From: Aliiruegeria haliotis
GTDB lineage: Bacteria; Pseudomonadota; Alphaproteobacteria; Rhodobacterales; Rhodobacteraceae
DNA length: 64,000 bases
NCBI RefSeq assembly: GCF_003003255.1
Contig: NZ_PVTD01000008.1
Location: 62,001-126,000, forward strand
Direction of reading: 5' to 3'
Made by a program: the position numbers and the translations under genes. Below, in pieces: positions 16,760-26,377 of this stretch (positions are counted from its first letter, which is position 1; the number at the start of each line of letters is the position of its first letter). Under the pieces are notes generated by a model, which ran no database searches, was not told where the DNA came from, and was given only the letters and a program-made list of their open reading frames with translations.

Positions 16760-19711
16760 TTACTTTCCTTCAGTGGTCAGCGCTTCGTCGATGAGCGCGG
16801 CTTGCTGTGCTTTGTGCATGGAGGCCAGGCCGGTGGCTGGCGAAGCGGAAGCGGAGCGGCCGGCATAGGCCGGGCGCTTGTAGGCTGCACCGATGCGGGT
16901 GAGGACCCACTCGATATTCGGCTCGATAAAGGTCCAGGCGCCCTGGTTCTTGGGTTCCTCCTGGCACCAGACCATCTCCGCCTGCTTGAAGCGCTCCAGC
17001 TCTTTCACCAGCGAGATTGCCGGGAATGGATAGAATTGCTCGATCCGCAGCAGGTAGATGTCGTCGATCCCACGGGCATCGCGCTCTTCCAGCAGATCGT
17101 AGTAGACCTTGCCCGAACACATGACGACGCGCTTGATCTTGTCGTCCGACACCAGGTTCGTGTCAGAATTGCCCTTTTCCGCATCGTCCCAAAGAACACG
17201 GTGGAACGAGGAGCCTTCTGTGAAGTCTTCCCGGTCCGAGATGCAGAGCTTGTGCCGCAGCAGCGATTTCGGTGTCATCAGCACCAGCGGCTTGCGGAAG
17301 CTCCGGTGCAACTGACGACGCAGGATGTGGAAATAGTTCGACGGGGTCGAGACGTTGGCGACGATCCAGTTGTCCTGCCCACAGCTTTGCAGGAACCGTT
17401 CCAGGCGGGCGGAGGAGTGCTCCGGACCTTGCCCTTCGAAGCCATGCGGCAGCAGCATCACGAGCCCCGACATCCGCAGCCACTTGCTTTCACCCGAGGA
17501 GATGAACTGGTCGAACATGATCTGGGCGCCGTTGGCAAAGTCGCCGAACTGGGCCTCCCAGAGCGTGAGCGCATTCGGCTCGGCAAGCGAGTAGCCGTAT
17601 TCGAAGCCGAGCACCGCGTATTCCGAGAGCATCGAGTCGATGACCTCGTACTGCGCCTGCCCCTCGCGGATATGGTTGAGCGGGTAGTATCGCTCTTCGG
17701 TTTCCTGGTTGATGAAGCCGGAATGGCGCTGTGAGAACGTCCCGCGCGTGGAATCCTGCCCCGCGAGTCGGACCGGGTAGCCCTCGGTGAGCAGCGAACC
17801 GTAGGCCAGCGCCTCCGCCGTTGCCCAGTCGAAGGCCTTGCCGGTGTCGAACATCTTCTTCTTGGCTTCAAGAAGTCGGCCAACCGTCTTGTGCAGCGGG
17901 AAGCCCTCCGGGACTGTCACCAGCGCTTTGCCGACCTCGTCGAAGGTCTCGTCGGCAATCGCCGTTTTGCCACGCTGGTACTGGTCGCCTTCCCGGTCGA
18001 GATGCGACCAGCGGCCATCGAGCCAATCCGCCTTGTTGGGCTTGAACTCCTTGCCGGCCTCGAACTCGTCGTTCAGGTGCGCCTGGAAGGCGGCCTTCAT
18101 ATCCTCGATCTCGCCTTCCGGGATCAGGCCATCCTTGACCAGCCGCTCCGTGTAGAGAGCCAGCGTGGTCCGGTGCTTCTTGATCCGGTTGTACATGACC
18201 GGGTTGGTGAACATGGGCTCGTCGCCCTCGTTGTGCCCGAACCGGCGGTAACAGAAGATGTCGATCACGACGTCCTTCTGGAACTTTTGTCGGAACTCGG
18301 TCGCGACCTTGGCTGCGTGCACGACGGCCTCCGGGTCGTCGCCGTTCACGTGGAAGATCGGCGCCTCCACAACCAAAGCATTGTCCGTCGGATAGGGCGA
18401 GGACCGCGAGAAGTGCGGCGCGGTGGTGAAGCCGATCTGGTTGTTGACGACGATGTGTATCGTGCCGCCGGTCCGGTGCCCCTTCAGGCCGGACAAGCCG
18501 AAACACTCCGCCACGACCCCTTGACCGGCGAAGGCGGCGTCGCCGTGCAGCAGGATCGGAATGACCGAGGTGCGCTGCGCATCGCCCTTCTGGTCCTGCT
18601 TGGCACGAGACTTGCCAAGAACCACCGGGTTCACCGCTTCGAGGTGTGACGGGTTCGCGGTGAGCGACAGGTGCACCGAGTTGCCGTCGAACTCGCGGTC
18701 GGAGGAGGCGCCGAGGTGATATTTCACATCGCCGGAGCCATCCACGTCCTCGGGCTTGAACGAGCCCCCCTGGAACTCGTTGAAGATGGCGCGGTAGGGC
18801 TTGCCCATCACGTTGGCGAGCACCGAGAGACGCCCCCGGTGCGGCATGCCGATCACGACCTCGGTCGCACCCAGCGCACCGCCGCGCTTGATGATCTGCT
18901 CCATCGCCGGGATCAGCGCCTCGCCCCCATCAAGACCGAAACGCTTGGTACCCATGTACTTGACATGCAGGAACTTCTCGAAGCCTTCCGCCTCGACCAG
19001 CTTGTTGAGGATCGCGCGACGGCCCTCGCGGGTAAACTGGATCTCCTTGCCGAAGCCCTCGATCCGCTCCTTCAGCCATGCGGCCTGTTCGGGGTCGGAA
19101 ATGTGCATGTACTGCAACGCGAACGTACCGCAATAGGTGCGCTTCACGATCTCGATGATCTGGCGCATCGAGGCCATCTGGAGGCCAAGCACGTTGTCGA
19201 TGAAGATCGGGCGATCCATGTCGGCATCGGTGAAACCGTAGGAGGCCGGGTCGAGCTCCGGGTGCGGGGTCTGGTCCCGCATGCCCAGCGGGTCGAGATC
19301 CGCCACCAAATGACCCCTGATCCGGTAGGCCCGGATAATCATTAGCGCGCGGATCGAGTCGAGCACGGCCCGCTTGACCTGCTCCTCCGAGACCTCGACG
19401 CCGGTTTCGGCGGCCTTGGCCTGGATCTTCTTTCCGGCGTCGGCGACTTCCTCGGTCGGCCATTCGCCCGTCAGCGCCGCGGTCAGTTCGTCAGCGACGT
19501 ACCCATTGTCCCGTGCCCAGGACGGTCCGGCTGCCTCGGCACGGACTTCGCGTTCACCGTCCCCGAGCTGGCGGAAGAACTCGACCCAGGCTTCGTCGAC
19601 CGATGCGGGGTCCGACGCATAGCGGGCATAGAGCTGTTCCACATATTCTGCGTTGTGCCCCTGCAGGAAGCTTGAGGCGTGGAAGATGTCGTTGGGGCTA
19701 TGTTCTGTCAT
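16760..19711 (-). CDS. sucA: 2-oxoglutarate dehydrogenase E1 component
   Basis: 983 residues, thiamine-dependent decarboxylase of the TCA cycle. The N-terminal FLQGHNAEYVEQLYARY segment matches the part that tethers E1o to the complex. The active-site region has GMPHRGRLSVLANVMGKP near residue 300 and the thiamine motif GDAAFAGQGVVAECFGLS near 395; the C-terminal half has SEYAVLGFEYGYSLAEPN and LLPHGFEGQGPEHSSARLERFLQ. It is full length with no frameshift. A good ribosome site (GGGAG, 6 bases before the ATG) lies in a 169-bp spacer downstream of the glycan-type gene pair, so it may have its own promoter as well as readthrough from sucCD. Confidence 0.97.
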   Translation of the reverse strand: MTEHSPNDIFHASSFLQGHNAEYVEQLYARYASDPASVDEAWVEFFRQLGDGEREVRAEAAGPSWARDNGYVADELTAALTGEWPTEEVADAGKKIQAKAAETGVEVSEEQVKRAVLDSIRALMIIRAYRIRGHLVADLDPLGMRDQTPHPELDPASYGFTDADMDRPIFIDNVLGLQMASMRQIIEIVKRTYCGTFALQYMHISDPEQAAWLKERIEGFGKEIQFTREGRRAILNKLVEAEGFEKFLHVKYMGTKRFGLDGGEALIPAMEQIIKRGGALGATEVVIGMPHRGRLSVLANVMGKPYRAIFNEFQGGSFKPEDVDGSGDVKYHLGASSDREFDGNSVHLSLTANPSHLEAVNPVVLGKSRAKQDQKGDAQRTSVIPILLHGDAAFAGQGVVAECFGLSGLKGHRTGGTIHIVVNNQIGFTTAPHFSRSSPYPTDNALVVEAPIFHVNGDDPEAVVHAAKVATEFRQKFQKDVVIDIFCYRRFGHNEGDEPMFTNPVMYNRIKKHRTTLALYTERLVKDGLIPEGEIEDMKAAFQAHLNDEFEAGKEFKPNKADWLDGRWSHLDREGDQYQRGKTAIADETFDEVGKALVTVPEGFPLHKTVGRLLEAKKKMFDTGKAFDWATAEALAYGSLLTEGYPVRLAGQDSTRGTFSQRHSGFINQETEERYYPLNHIREGQAQYEVIDSMLSEYAVLGFEYGYSLAEPNALTLWEAQFGDFANGAQIMFDQFISSGESKWLRMSGLVMLLPHGFEGQGPEHSSARLERFLQSCGQDNWIVANVSTPSNYFHILRRQLHRSFRKPLVLMTPKSLLRHKLCISDREDFTEGSSFHRVLWDDAEKGNSDTNLVSDDKIKRVVMCSGKVYYDLLEERDARGIDDIYLLRIEQFYPFPAISLVKELERFKQAEMVWCQEEPKNQGAWTFIEPNIEWVLTRIGAAYKRPAYAGRSASASPATGLASMHKAQQAALIDEALTTEGK

Positions 19712-19880
19712 TCTGTGCTCCCTTGGAGACGCGGGGTCTTTCGATCTGGTCTGGCCGTTCTGCGTGCTGGGGTCGTCCGCCGCGCAACCCGGTCGGCGCG
19801 GCCGGGTTCCACGGTCTGAAACTGGTATGAACGGTTGCTGTTGTCATGTTCAATTCACTCTCTGCCTCCCGCACCGGTCC

Positions 19881-20654
19881 CTACAACCACAAGGCCGGCG
19901 CATAGCGGCGCGACACGCGGCGCAGGTATCCTTTCGCGCGCGACGGCAGGTCATTGTAATCCTTTCCCGATTCGGCACCGACTCCATGCATGACGGGTTG
20001 TACCCTGAACCGGGGATAGAACCGGGGGTCCCGCCCCTGGGCTTCGATATAGTCAGGGAACAGGGCCAGTTCGACCGTGTAGCTCACACCGTCAGGTGTC
20101 CCGACAACGGATTTCTTGCCAAGCAGGTAGTCCCGGTATCCCCGGGACGTGAAGGCGATGATGCGGGTATCGGCCCAGTCGTTGGTGCCCAGCAGGTTCC
20201 CGATATGGGGCACTGACCGGATATCGATGCAGAAATCCATGTCCGCGGGCGTCGTTTCTATCAGCTCGGCGATGTTCTCGATGATAAGCCGCCCGGTGAC
20301 CTTCCAGTACTTCTCAGTGTCCGCGAGATCACCAAAGAACGCCTCATAGGCGCGATCGAGCATGTCGAGCTCACTGTGGCCCTTGCCATACTCCTCCGGC
20401 GTATCGGAGACAAAGCTCAGGAACTCGACCTGCTTGCCGAGGGGGTTCGCGGTCTCTGCAATCTCCCGCAGGGTGGAAAGATCGGCACCGGAGTTTTCGC
20501 AGAAGATGATACGCGACAGGGCGGACGACCGAACACCGAGGTAGAACCGCAGGGCGTCCTCATAGTCGCGACGCCGCAACCCGGGGTCTGCCCGAAGCGT
20601 CACGCCGGCACCAGCAGCCGGAACGATTGTCGCGGTCATCACGAGAGTGCTCAT
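19881..20654 (-). CDS. Protein of unknown function found with glycosyltransferases
   Basis: 257 residues, soluble, no signal peptide. The layout is reminiscent of a glycosyltransferase-like alpha/beta domain: an N-terminal TATIVPAAGAG strand, a SRIIFCENSGADLSTLRE segment near residue 45, EKYWKVTGRLIIENI near 120 and DIRSVP near 145. Proteins with an ENSG segment and a K-x-TGR motif are recurrent in polysaccharide loci but, as far as I recall, uncharacterised. The ATG at 20654 overlaps the stop of the upstream glycosyltransferase gene (ATGA) and has GGAGG in front, so the two are probably translationally coupled. The pair sits inside the suc operon between sucD and sucA. Function not assigned; a glycosyltransferase-related role is an inference from context. 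Confidence 0.6.
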   Translation of the reverse strand: MSTLVMTATIVPAAGAGVTLRADPGLRRRDYEDALRFYLGVRSSALSRIIFCENSGADLSTLREIAETANPLGKQVEFLSFVSDTPEEYGKGHSELDMLDRAYEAFFGDLADTEKYWKVTGRLIIENIAELIETTPADMDFCIDIRSVPHIGNLLGTNDWADTRIIAFTSRGYRDYLLGKKSVVGTPDGVSYTVELALFPDYIEAQGRDPRFYPRFRVQPVMHGVGAESGKDYNDLPSRAKGYLRRVSRRYAPALWL

Positions 20655-21931
20655 GCCGCGCCCTCCGCCATCGTTTGCCGGGGCGACAGCGCCGGAACGC
20701 GACACAGGATATCCTGTGCGATTCCACGAATAACGCTGGACCTTGCGAAGGTCCGCTCCTGCCAGGCCTTCAGTGTTTGCCCGATGGCTTCTGCCTCTTC
20801 CGGCCGCTCCAGCAAGTGGCAGCAGCCTGCGACAAAGCCCGTCGGGTCGTCTGCAACCGGAATGATCGGCGCAAGGTCCGCGCCGAACCCGCGAACGGAC
20901 TCGGGCGTCGAGACCACAGGCCGCGCATAGGCAGCCGCCTCGATCAGCTTCACCTTGGATCCGCTGGCCTCTCGCATGGGACAGATTGCCAGCCGGGCAC
21001 GTGCATATTCCGGGTCAAGCACCTCCACCGCGCCGACGATATCGACCCCCTCCAGATCCAGACCCTCGTCACGCAGGCTCTCCCAGGCGCCGACCCCGAC
21101 CAGCCGCAACCGCGTCCGTGGGAAGGCCGCCCGGATGGGCTTCCAGCAGGTTTCAAGGAACCACCGCATGCCATCGCGGTTGGGCCGGTGCGCGTGGGAT
21201 CCGACGAACAACAGGTCGTTGCCGGATGCGGCCCCGGGCACACCGCCCGCGCCGAATGCCAATGACGCCACATTCGGAGCGACGCTCGTCGCTGTACCGG
21301 GCAATTGCCAGATATCCTCTGACGCCGCGAACCAGACATGATCAGCCCGCGCCAGGCCCCTCTTCAGGTGCGCCCGGTGGCGCGCCAGAACGATACTGTC
21401 AAAGAGGCCCTGAAGGAATGGCACCCTGATCCTCGAGGCAAAAGCGCTGGCCAACCGCTGGTCGTCGCGGTCATCGACATCGACAAGAACCGGGACCTTG
21501 CGTTCGACATTCCCCGATATGGGACCAGCCACGGGCAGTCCGGTGGCAAGAAACACGCGCGCATACCGGTTGAGGACAGCCTCGGCACCGGTCTCGTCGA
21601 CGAGGCGGCAAAGGCTCTCCTGCAATGTCGGGTCGATACCATAGCGGACACGCGGCACCAGCAGTTCGTGCATGAGGTCAAGTGTTTTGCGGATGGGACC
21701 ACGCATGGGCGGGGCCACGCGATCGCTGCGCACAACCGCGACGCGATCTGCCTCCGGAAAGGCCGCGCGGAGGTCAGCGTCACTCATGTCGCCAACGCCG
21801 AGCACCGACACCGATCCGAGCTGTCCCGCGGCTTCGGCAAAGAGCCGGGAGCGCTGTCCGCCACCCGTACGCGGATCGAGACCGATGGCCGGAACCACCA
21901 GGACGATACCAGAGAGGTGTTGTCGCTCCAT
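20651..21931 (-). CDS. Glycosyltransferase, GT-B fold, GT4-like
   Basis: 426 residues. The N-terminal half begins VLVVPAIGLDPRTGGGQRSR, the typical first strand and glycine-rich loop of GT4 enzymes. The C-terminal Rossmann half has NDLLFVGSHAHRPNRDGMRWF near residue 240 and the donor-binding GSKVKLIEAAAYARPVVST, the usual E-x7-E region analogue, near 345. A leading ATG at 21931 was taken; a GTG one codon earlier is possible. It lies 138 bp after the sucD stop on the same strand and overlaps the following unknown gene by four bases. Sugar and acceptor unknown. Confidence 0.8.
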   Translation of the reverse strand: MERQHLSGIVLVVPAIGLDPRTGGGQRSRLFAEAAGQLGSVSVLGVGDMSDADLRAAFPEADRVAVVRSDRVAPPMRGPIRKTLDLMHELLVPRVRYGIDPTLQESLCRLVDETGAEAVLNRYARVFLATGLPVAGPISGNVERKVPVLVDVDDRDDQRLASAFASRIRVPFLQGLFDSIVLARHRAHLKRGLARADHVWFAASEDIWQLPGTATSVAPNVASLAFGAGGVPGAASGNDLLFVGSHAHRPNRDGMRWFLETCWKPIRAAFPRTRLRLVGVGAWESLRDEGLDLEGVDIVGAVEVLDPEYARARLAICPMREASGSKVKLIEAAAYARPVVSTPESVRGFGADLAPIIPVADDPTGFVAGCCHLLERPEEAEAIGQTLKAWQERTFARSSVIRGIAQDILCRVPALSPRQTMAEGAA

Positions 21932-22069
21932 CACAGGATATCACCGCGTCCGTTGGTTTGTGGCAATGCCCCCCGTATCGCACGGAGGGCATGAACCTTG
22001 TCTTCGCTGCCTGCCCCGGTGCGCCACGCATTGGACACGGGGCCCGAGGCGACAGGCCGGCACAGGCCG

Positions 22070-22951
22070 TCAGCCGATGGCCTTGAGCACCGCCTCGCCA
22101 AGATGTGCGGGGCTTTCGGCAACAGTGATACCCGCCGAGAGCATCGCCTCGATCTTGTCTTCGGCCCCGCCCTTGCCGCCGGCAACGATTGCGCCTGCGT
22201 GGCCCATACGGCGACCCGGAGGTGCCGTTCGGCCAGCGATGAAGCCCGCGGTCGGCTTCCAGCGACCCTTCTTTTTCTCGTCGGCGAGGAACTGGGCGGC
22301 TTCCTCTTCCGCGGAGCCTCCGATCTCGCCGATCATGATGATCGACTGGGTCTCGTCATCCGCCAGGAACATCTCCAGCACGTCGATATGCTCGGTGCCC
22401 TTGATGGGGTCGCCACCGATACCGACTGCCGACGACTGGCCAAGGCCACTGTCTGACGTCTGTTTCACCGCTTCATATGTCAGCGTGCCGGAACGGGACA
22501 CGACGCCAACCGAACCACGCTTGTGGATGTGGCCGGGCATGATGCCGATCTTGCAGGCATCCGGCGTGATGACACCGGGGCAGTTCGGGCCGATCAGACG
22601 GGATTTGCTGTCCATCAGCGCACGCTTCACCGTCTGCATGTCCATGACCGGAATGCCTTCGGTGATGCAGACGATCAGCTCCATCTCGGCGTCGATCGCT
22701 TCAAGGATCGAGTCGGCCGCGAAGGGGGGCGGGACATAGATCACGGTCGCATTGGCCTCGGTCCGTGCCTTGGCCTCATGGACCGAGTCGAACACCGGCA
22801 GGTCGAGGTGGGTTTGGCCACCCTTGCCCGGGGTCACGCCACCGACCATCTTCGTGCCATAGGCAATCGCCTGTTCGGAGTGGAAGGTGCCTTGCGAACC
22901 GGTGAAGCCCTGGCAGATCACCTTGGTGTTTTCATCAACGAGAACAGCCAT
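22070..22951 (-). CDS. sucD: Succinyl-CoA ligase, alpha subunit
   Basis: 293 residues. The CoA-binding Rossmann domain starts [19 protein letters not shown]; the second half has [10 protein letters not shown] near residue 125, [20 protein letters not shown] with the ligase Ser/Thr pattern near 155, and the phosphorylated-histidine region ends [17 protein letters not shown] near 240. With SucC it interconverts succinyl-CoA and succinate with substrate-level phosphorylation. The start is 5 bases after the sucC stop, preceded by AAGGA. Length and motifs are normal. Confidence 0.97.
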   Translation of the reverse strand: MAVLVDENTKVICQGFTGSQGTFHSEQAIAYGTKMVGGVTPGKGGQTHLDLPVFDSVHEAKARTEANATVIYVPPPFAADSILEAIDAEMELIVCITEGIPVMDMQTVKRALMDSKSRLIGPNCPGVITPDACKIGIMPGHIHKRGSVGVVSRSGTLTYEAVKQTSDSGLGQSSAVGIGGDPIKGTEHIDVLEMFLADDETQSIIMIGEIGGSAEEEAAQFLADEKKKGRWKPTAGFIAGRTAPPGRRMGHAGAIVAGGKGGAEDKIEAMLSAGITVAESPAHLGEAVLKAIG

Positions 22952-22956
22952 TCTTC

Positions 22957-24150
22957 TTATCCTTTCACCGCTGCGACGATCTTCTTGGCGCCATCGGCCA
23001 GATCATCTGCCGCGATCACGTTCAGACCGCTCGTGGCAATGATTTCCTTGCCCTTTTCCACATTCGTACCCTCAAGGCGCACGACAAGCGGAACTTGCAG
23101 GCCCACTTCCTTGACCGCGGCGATCACGCCTTCGGCGATCACGTCGCAGCGCATGATTCCACCGAAGATGTTCACCAGGATGCCCTTCACGTTGGGATCG
23201 GAGGTGATGATCTTGAAGGCCTCGGTCACCTTTTCCTTGGTGGCGCCGCCACCAACGTCGAGGAAGTTCGCCGGCTCGGCGCCGTAGAGCTTGATGATGT
23301 CCATGGTCGCCATGGCAAGGCCCGCGCCGTTCACCATGCAGCCGATGTCACCGTCGAGGGCGATATAGTTCAGATCGAACTTGGACGCTTCGAGTTCCTT
23401 CGGATCCTCTTCGGTATCGTCGCGCAGCGCGGCCACGTCGGGGTGGCGGTAGAGCGCGTTGCCATCGAAGCCCATCTTGGCATCGAGGCACTTGAGATCG
23501 CCGCTGTCGGTCACGATCAGCGGATTGATCTCCAGCATGTCCATGTCTTTCTGCACGAACATCCGGTAGAGCGTCTTCATCAACGCAACGCACTGCTTCA
23601 CCTGCGGTCCTTCGAGGCCGAGCATGAACGCGATGCGGCGCCCATGGTAGCCGTGGTAGCCGGTGGCCGGATCGACCGAGAAGGACAGGATCTTCTCGGG
23701 GGTCTCCGCGGCAACCTCCTCGATGTTCATGCCACCTTCCGTCGAGCAGACGAAGGAGATGCGCGAGGTCTGGCGGTCGATCAGCAAGGCGAGGTACAGC
23801 TCGCGCTGGATGTTGGCACCTTCCTCGATATAGACGCGGTGGACTTCCTTGCCGGCGGGGCCGGTCTGTTCGGTCACCAGCGTGCGGCCAAGCATTTTCT
23901 TGGCCTCTTCCGCAGCTTCCTCCACAGATTTGGTCAGGCGGACACCGCCTTTTTCACCGGCTTCCGGTTCCTTGAAGGACCCCTTGCCGCGACCACCTGC
24001 GTGGATCTGGGCCTTGACCACCCAGAGCGGGCCGTCGAGTTCGCCGGCGGCCGTCTTGGCCTCCTCTGCCCTGAGAACGATACGGCCGTCACTGACCGGG
24101 GCGCCGAAATCGCGAAGGAGTGCCTTCGCCTGGTATTCATGGATATTCAT
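22957..24150 (-). CDS. sucC: Succinyl-CoA ligase, beta subunit
   Basis: 397 residues from [19 protein letters not shown], the canonical start of SucC; the frame is open for 20 more codons but the family begins here. ATP-grasp domain with [15 protein letters not shown] near residue 45 and the C-terminal [17 protein letters not shown] and [15 protein letters not shown] that complete the active site with SucD. First gene of the leftward suc run. Its upstream region carries two TGTGATCACA palindromes (24257-24266 and 24278-24287), about 107-138 bp before the ATG. Confidence 0.97.
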   Translation of the reverse strand: MNIHEYQAKALLRDFGAPVSDGRIVLRAEEAKTAAGELDGPLWVVKAQIHAGGRGKGSFKEPEAGEKGGVRLTKSVEEAAEEAKKMLGRTLVTEQTGPAGKEVHRVYIEEGANIQRELYLALLIDRQTSRISFVCSTEGGMNIEEVAAETPEKILSFSVDPATGYHGYHGRRIAFMLGLEGPQVKQCVALMKTLYRMFVQKDMDMLEINPLIVTDSGDLKCLDAKMGFDGNALYRHPDVAALRDDTEEDPKELEASKFDLNYIALDGDIGCMVNGAGLAMATMDIIKLYGAEPANFLDVGGGATKEKVTEAFKIITSDPNVKGILVNIFGGIMRCDVIAEGVIAAVKEVGLQVPLVVRLEGTNVEKGKEIIATSGLNVIAADDLADGAKKIVAAVKG

Positions 24151-24254
24151 GAAATTGTCCCGTCTTGCTGCGATTTTGGATTGATTGGCATGTCCGGCCC
24201 CGTGAACCAAAGGTTTTCTTGCTGTTCTGCCAGGATTTCGCCGAAAATCCGACC

Positions 24255-24289
24255 AATGTGATCACACCGGCAAATTGTGTGATCACATT
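24255..24289. promoter_or_regulatory. Paired operator: two TGTGATCACA palindromes 21 bp apart
   Basis: AATGTGATCACAC (24255-24267) and GTGTGATCACATT (24277-24289) form a perfect 13-bp inverted repeat with a 9-base spacer, and each arm is itself a palindrome, TGTGATCACA. Centre-to-centre distance is 21 bp, two turns of B-DNA. This is not a CRP site: CRP half-sites TGTGA and TCACA are 6 bp apart, here they abut. Located between divergent sucC and the glycosyltransferase gene at 24453. The same core occurs at 54865-54873 next to a GntR gene start. Confidence 0.7.
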
Positions 24290-24452
24290 GAATGTGGTCG
24301 TTAGCGCAAACTCATCGAGCGATCAAAGAATCATCCGTCTCTCCGGGATCTGTTAACCGCTGTCGGTCATGATGCTGAACGCTGTCGAAACCCCGGCGAA
24401 GCTGGGCAATTGCGGCGTCCAATACACCTGCCAGCACACGAGGCAACCAAAA

Positions 24453-25562
24453 ATGGAGAGCATTCAGCGATGGGCCGTGGTTGCGACCGTCATGGAGCCG
24501 ACAAACCTCGTTCTGGCGTTTGCGGCGCACCACCTTGGCCTTGGTGCCTCGGAAGTTCACCTGTTCCTAGATGACCCCGGCGACCCATGTGCCAACATGC
24601 TCCGGCGCCTTCCCCGCTGCTACATCACGCGATGCGATGACTGGTACTGGTCCGAAGTTCGGAATCGAGACCGGCCGCTGCTCCAGTCCCAGAGGCAAGC
24701 AGCGAATGCCACCTGGGCCTACAACCGGACCGAGGCCGACTGGTTGCTGCACATCGATGCCGACGAGTTTCTTCAACTGGACAGGCCGCTTCCTCAGATC
24801 CTTTCCCGTCTCGGCGATGAGGTGGACTGGTTGCGCATCCCGAACCATGAGCGGGTCTGGCTCGCCGCCGAGACCCCCGTCACGATTTTTGACGGCGTGT
24901 TCCGCTCCCCTCGCCGAATGCCCGATGACGTCTACCGCCGAACTCCTCGCGGCAATGCGCGGTTCCTGCGGCGCGGGCTCGCGGGCTATCCGAATGGCAA
25001 ATCCCTTTCCCGAACGGGCCGTGGGCTTCGGATCGGTGCCCACGCACCACACGCCAACACTACGGGAAACCACGCGCTGCCCGCCGGGAGAACCTCGCCC
25101 GACGCCCGCCTTCTCCATTTCGACGGCCTGACACCCCTGCACTGGGCCCTGAAGACACTTCGCTATGCAGCGGTGGACGACAGAAACATCACTGAACTGC
25201 TGCACCCCGAACGACAGGCTCAGGTACGCCATGTCCGTGACGCCTGCCACGACCTGCAAGCCGTTCTGGCCTTTCATCGGGACCTCTTTGTCCTCGACCC
25301 ATTGGAAGCCGATGCCCTGCGTAGGCGCGGGGCGCTTTTCCGGTCGCGCATTGCGCCACAAAGGGACCTGGCATGGCTGCTACCGGATCATACGCCGCGT
25401 TTTGCTCCAACAGACTTTGACGAATCGCTGGACTCGAAGGGCGCAGTGCACCTGATGCAAGGAGATGGAGGATGCCTCTCCCCTTGTCCTCAGCCGGCGG
25501 TTTTCGGGTCGGCCTTGACTGCGCCAACGCCTCCACCGGGGACGATTGCCGCGCGGGCCTGA
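24453..25562 (+). CDS. Glycosyltransferase family 2-like protein (PF13704 type)
   Basis: 369 residues from the ATG at 24453 (GAGG 9-10 bases upstream; the frame is open earlier without similarity). The N-terminus, VVATVMEPTNLVLAFAAHHL, and the following LFLDDPGD are typical of the glycosyltransferase-2-like family in which a short GT-A domain starts with a V-x-x-x-K/E-x-E/P pattern; the metal-binding LLHIDADEFL is near residue 100. The C-terminal third is Arg-rich and less conserved. The last 73 bp overlap the 3' end of the convergent sulfotransferase gene. It is divergent from sucC and shares the operator region. Substrate unknown; cell-surface glycan assembly is an inference. Confidence 0.75.
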   Translation: MESIQRWAVVATVMEPTNLVLAFAAHHLGLGASEVHLFLDDPGDPCANMLRRLPRCYITRCDDWYWSEVRNRDRPLLQSQRQAANATWAYNRTEADWLLHIDADEFLQLDRPLPQILSRLGDEVDWLRIPNHERVWLAAETPVTIFDGVFRSPRRMPDDVYRRTPRGNARFLRRGLAGYPNGKSLSRTGRGLRIGAHAPHANTTGNHALPAGRTSPDARLLHFDGLTPLHWALKTLRYAAVDDRNITELLHPERQAQVRHVRDACHDLQAVLAFHRDLFVLDPLEADALRRRGALFRSRIAPQRDLAWLLPDHTPRFAPTDFDESLDSKGAVHLMQGDGGCLSPCPQPAVFGSALTAPTPPPGTIAARA

Positions 25563-26269
25563 TCCTTAGCTAGCGCCGGCCCACCGTCCTGCTCCGCCCG
25601 CAAGGTCGCAAAGAGGTCATAGTCGGCGCGGTAGTGCTTCTCGATCAATCTGCGTGTGGCGTGCGTCATCTGGACGTCACTGGTCCGGGCCCGGTTCGTA
25701 TGGGGGACCTCGATCTCGGGACCAAGGCCGGCTTGATTTCCGATCCAGCGGCAGATCTTGTCGAGTCCGTCCTCGAGGAAAAAAACCCTGAGACCCGCCC
25801 GGAAGAACTCCGACTGCGGTCTGAAGTGGTTGTTGCCCTTGTACGGCCATCGTTTCTGGATCCAGAAGACGCCGCGCACCCATGTGTCGAAATCGATCGC
25901 CCATTCGCGGCCCATGAAAGGATAGCTGCGAGCCTTCCGACCACGAACATGCGCCCATGTGCGCAACAGGTGATTGGCCGGGTTCAGCGACCGCCCCGGC
26001 GGGCCGGCATACATGCCATAGCTGCTAACCAACCGTTCGACCGGATCACGGAAGACGATGAAACCGTGGTCGAAGAAACGGTCGGGCACGAAGCGCGTGT
26101 GCAGATCGGCATGGATATGGTCAACGGTGCATTTCGACCAGGTGGTGGCGCCGTGCCCGTCAAAGGCCGTCACGCCATGCGTGTCGAGAAACCGCTTGAT
26201 GCTGGTTCCACCACATTTCGGGACATGCACGAAGAAGAACAGGTGGCCGTTGACACGTGCGATGGGCAT
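25490..26269 (-). CDS. Sulfotransferase family protein
   Basis: 259 residues. The 5'-phosphosulfate-binding loop is HVPKCGGTSIKRFLD near residue 15, the standard start of membrane or cytosolic carbohydrate sulfotransferases (PF03567-type), and the 3'-phosphate-binding FIVFRDPVERLVSSYG lies near 70-85. These enzymes move sulfate from PAPS to sugars or lipids. The gene is downstream of mdh on the same strand but separated by a large hairpin (26378-26419). Its 3' end overlaps the convergent glycosyltransferase gene by 73 bp, consistent with the two acting on the same exported glycan. Confidence 0.8.
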   Translation of the reverse strand: MPIARVNGHLFFFVHVPKCGGTSIKRFLDTHGVTAFDGHGATTWSKCTVDHIHADLHTRFVPDRFFDHGFIVFRDPVERLVSSYGMYAGPPGRSLNPANHLLRTWAHVRGRKARSYPFMGREWAIDFDTWVRGVFWIQKRWPYKGNNHFRPQSEFFRAGLRVFFLEDGLDKICRWIGNQAGLGPEIEVPHTNRARTSDVQMTHATRRLIEKHYRADYDLFATLRAEQDGGPALAKDQARAAIVPGGGVGAVKADPKTAG

Positions 26270-26377
26270 GTTCGGCTCCGACTACGGCCACAGGACCGCA
26301 GACGTGCGATGCCATGGGGTTGGTGCCCGACGAATTGATCCCCTCGCCGCTCAAATTGTCACGGCTGTTCTCACGAT

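Noticed and set aside
19786-19808. AACCCGG / CCGGGTT hairpin between the unknown gene and sucA as a terminator.
   Set aside because: Only a 7-bp stem with a 9-base GC-rich loop and no T-run on the reverse strand; not strong enough to call.
24257-24287. CRP/FNR-type site at the sucC operator.
   Set aside because: The TGTGA and TCACA halves are adjacent rather than 6 bp apart, and the outer arrangement is inverted relative to a CRP site.
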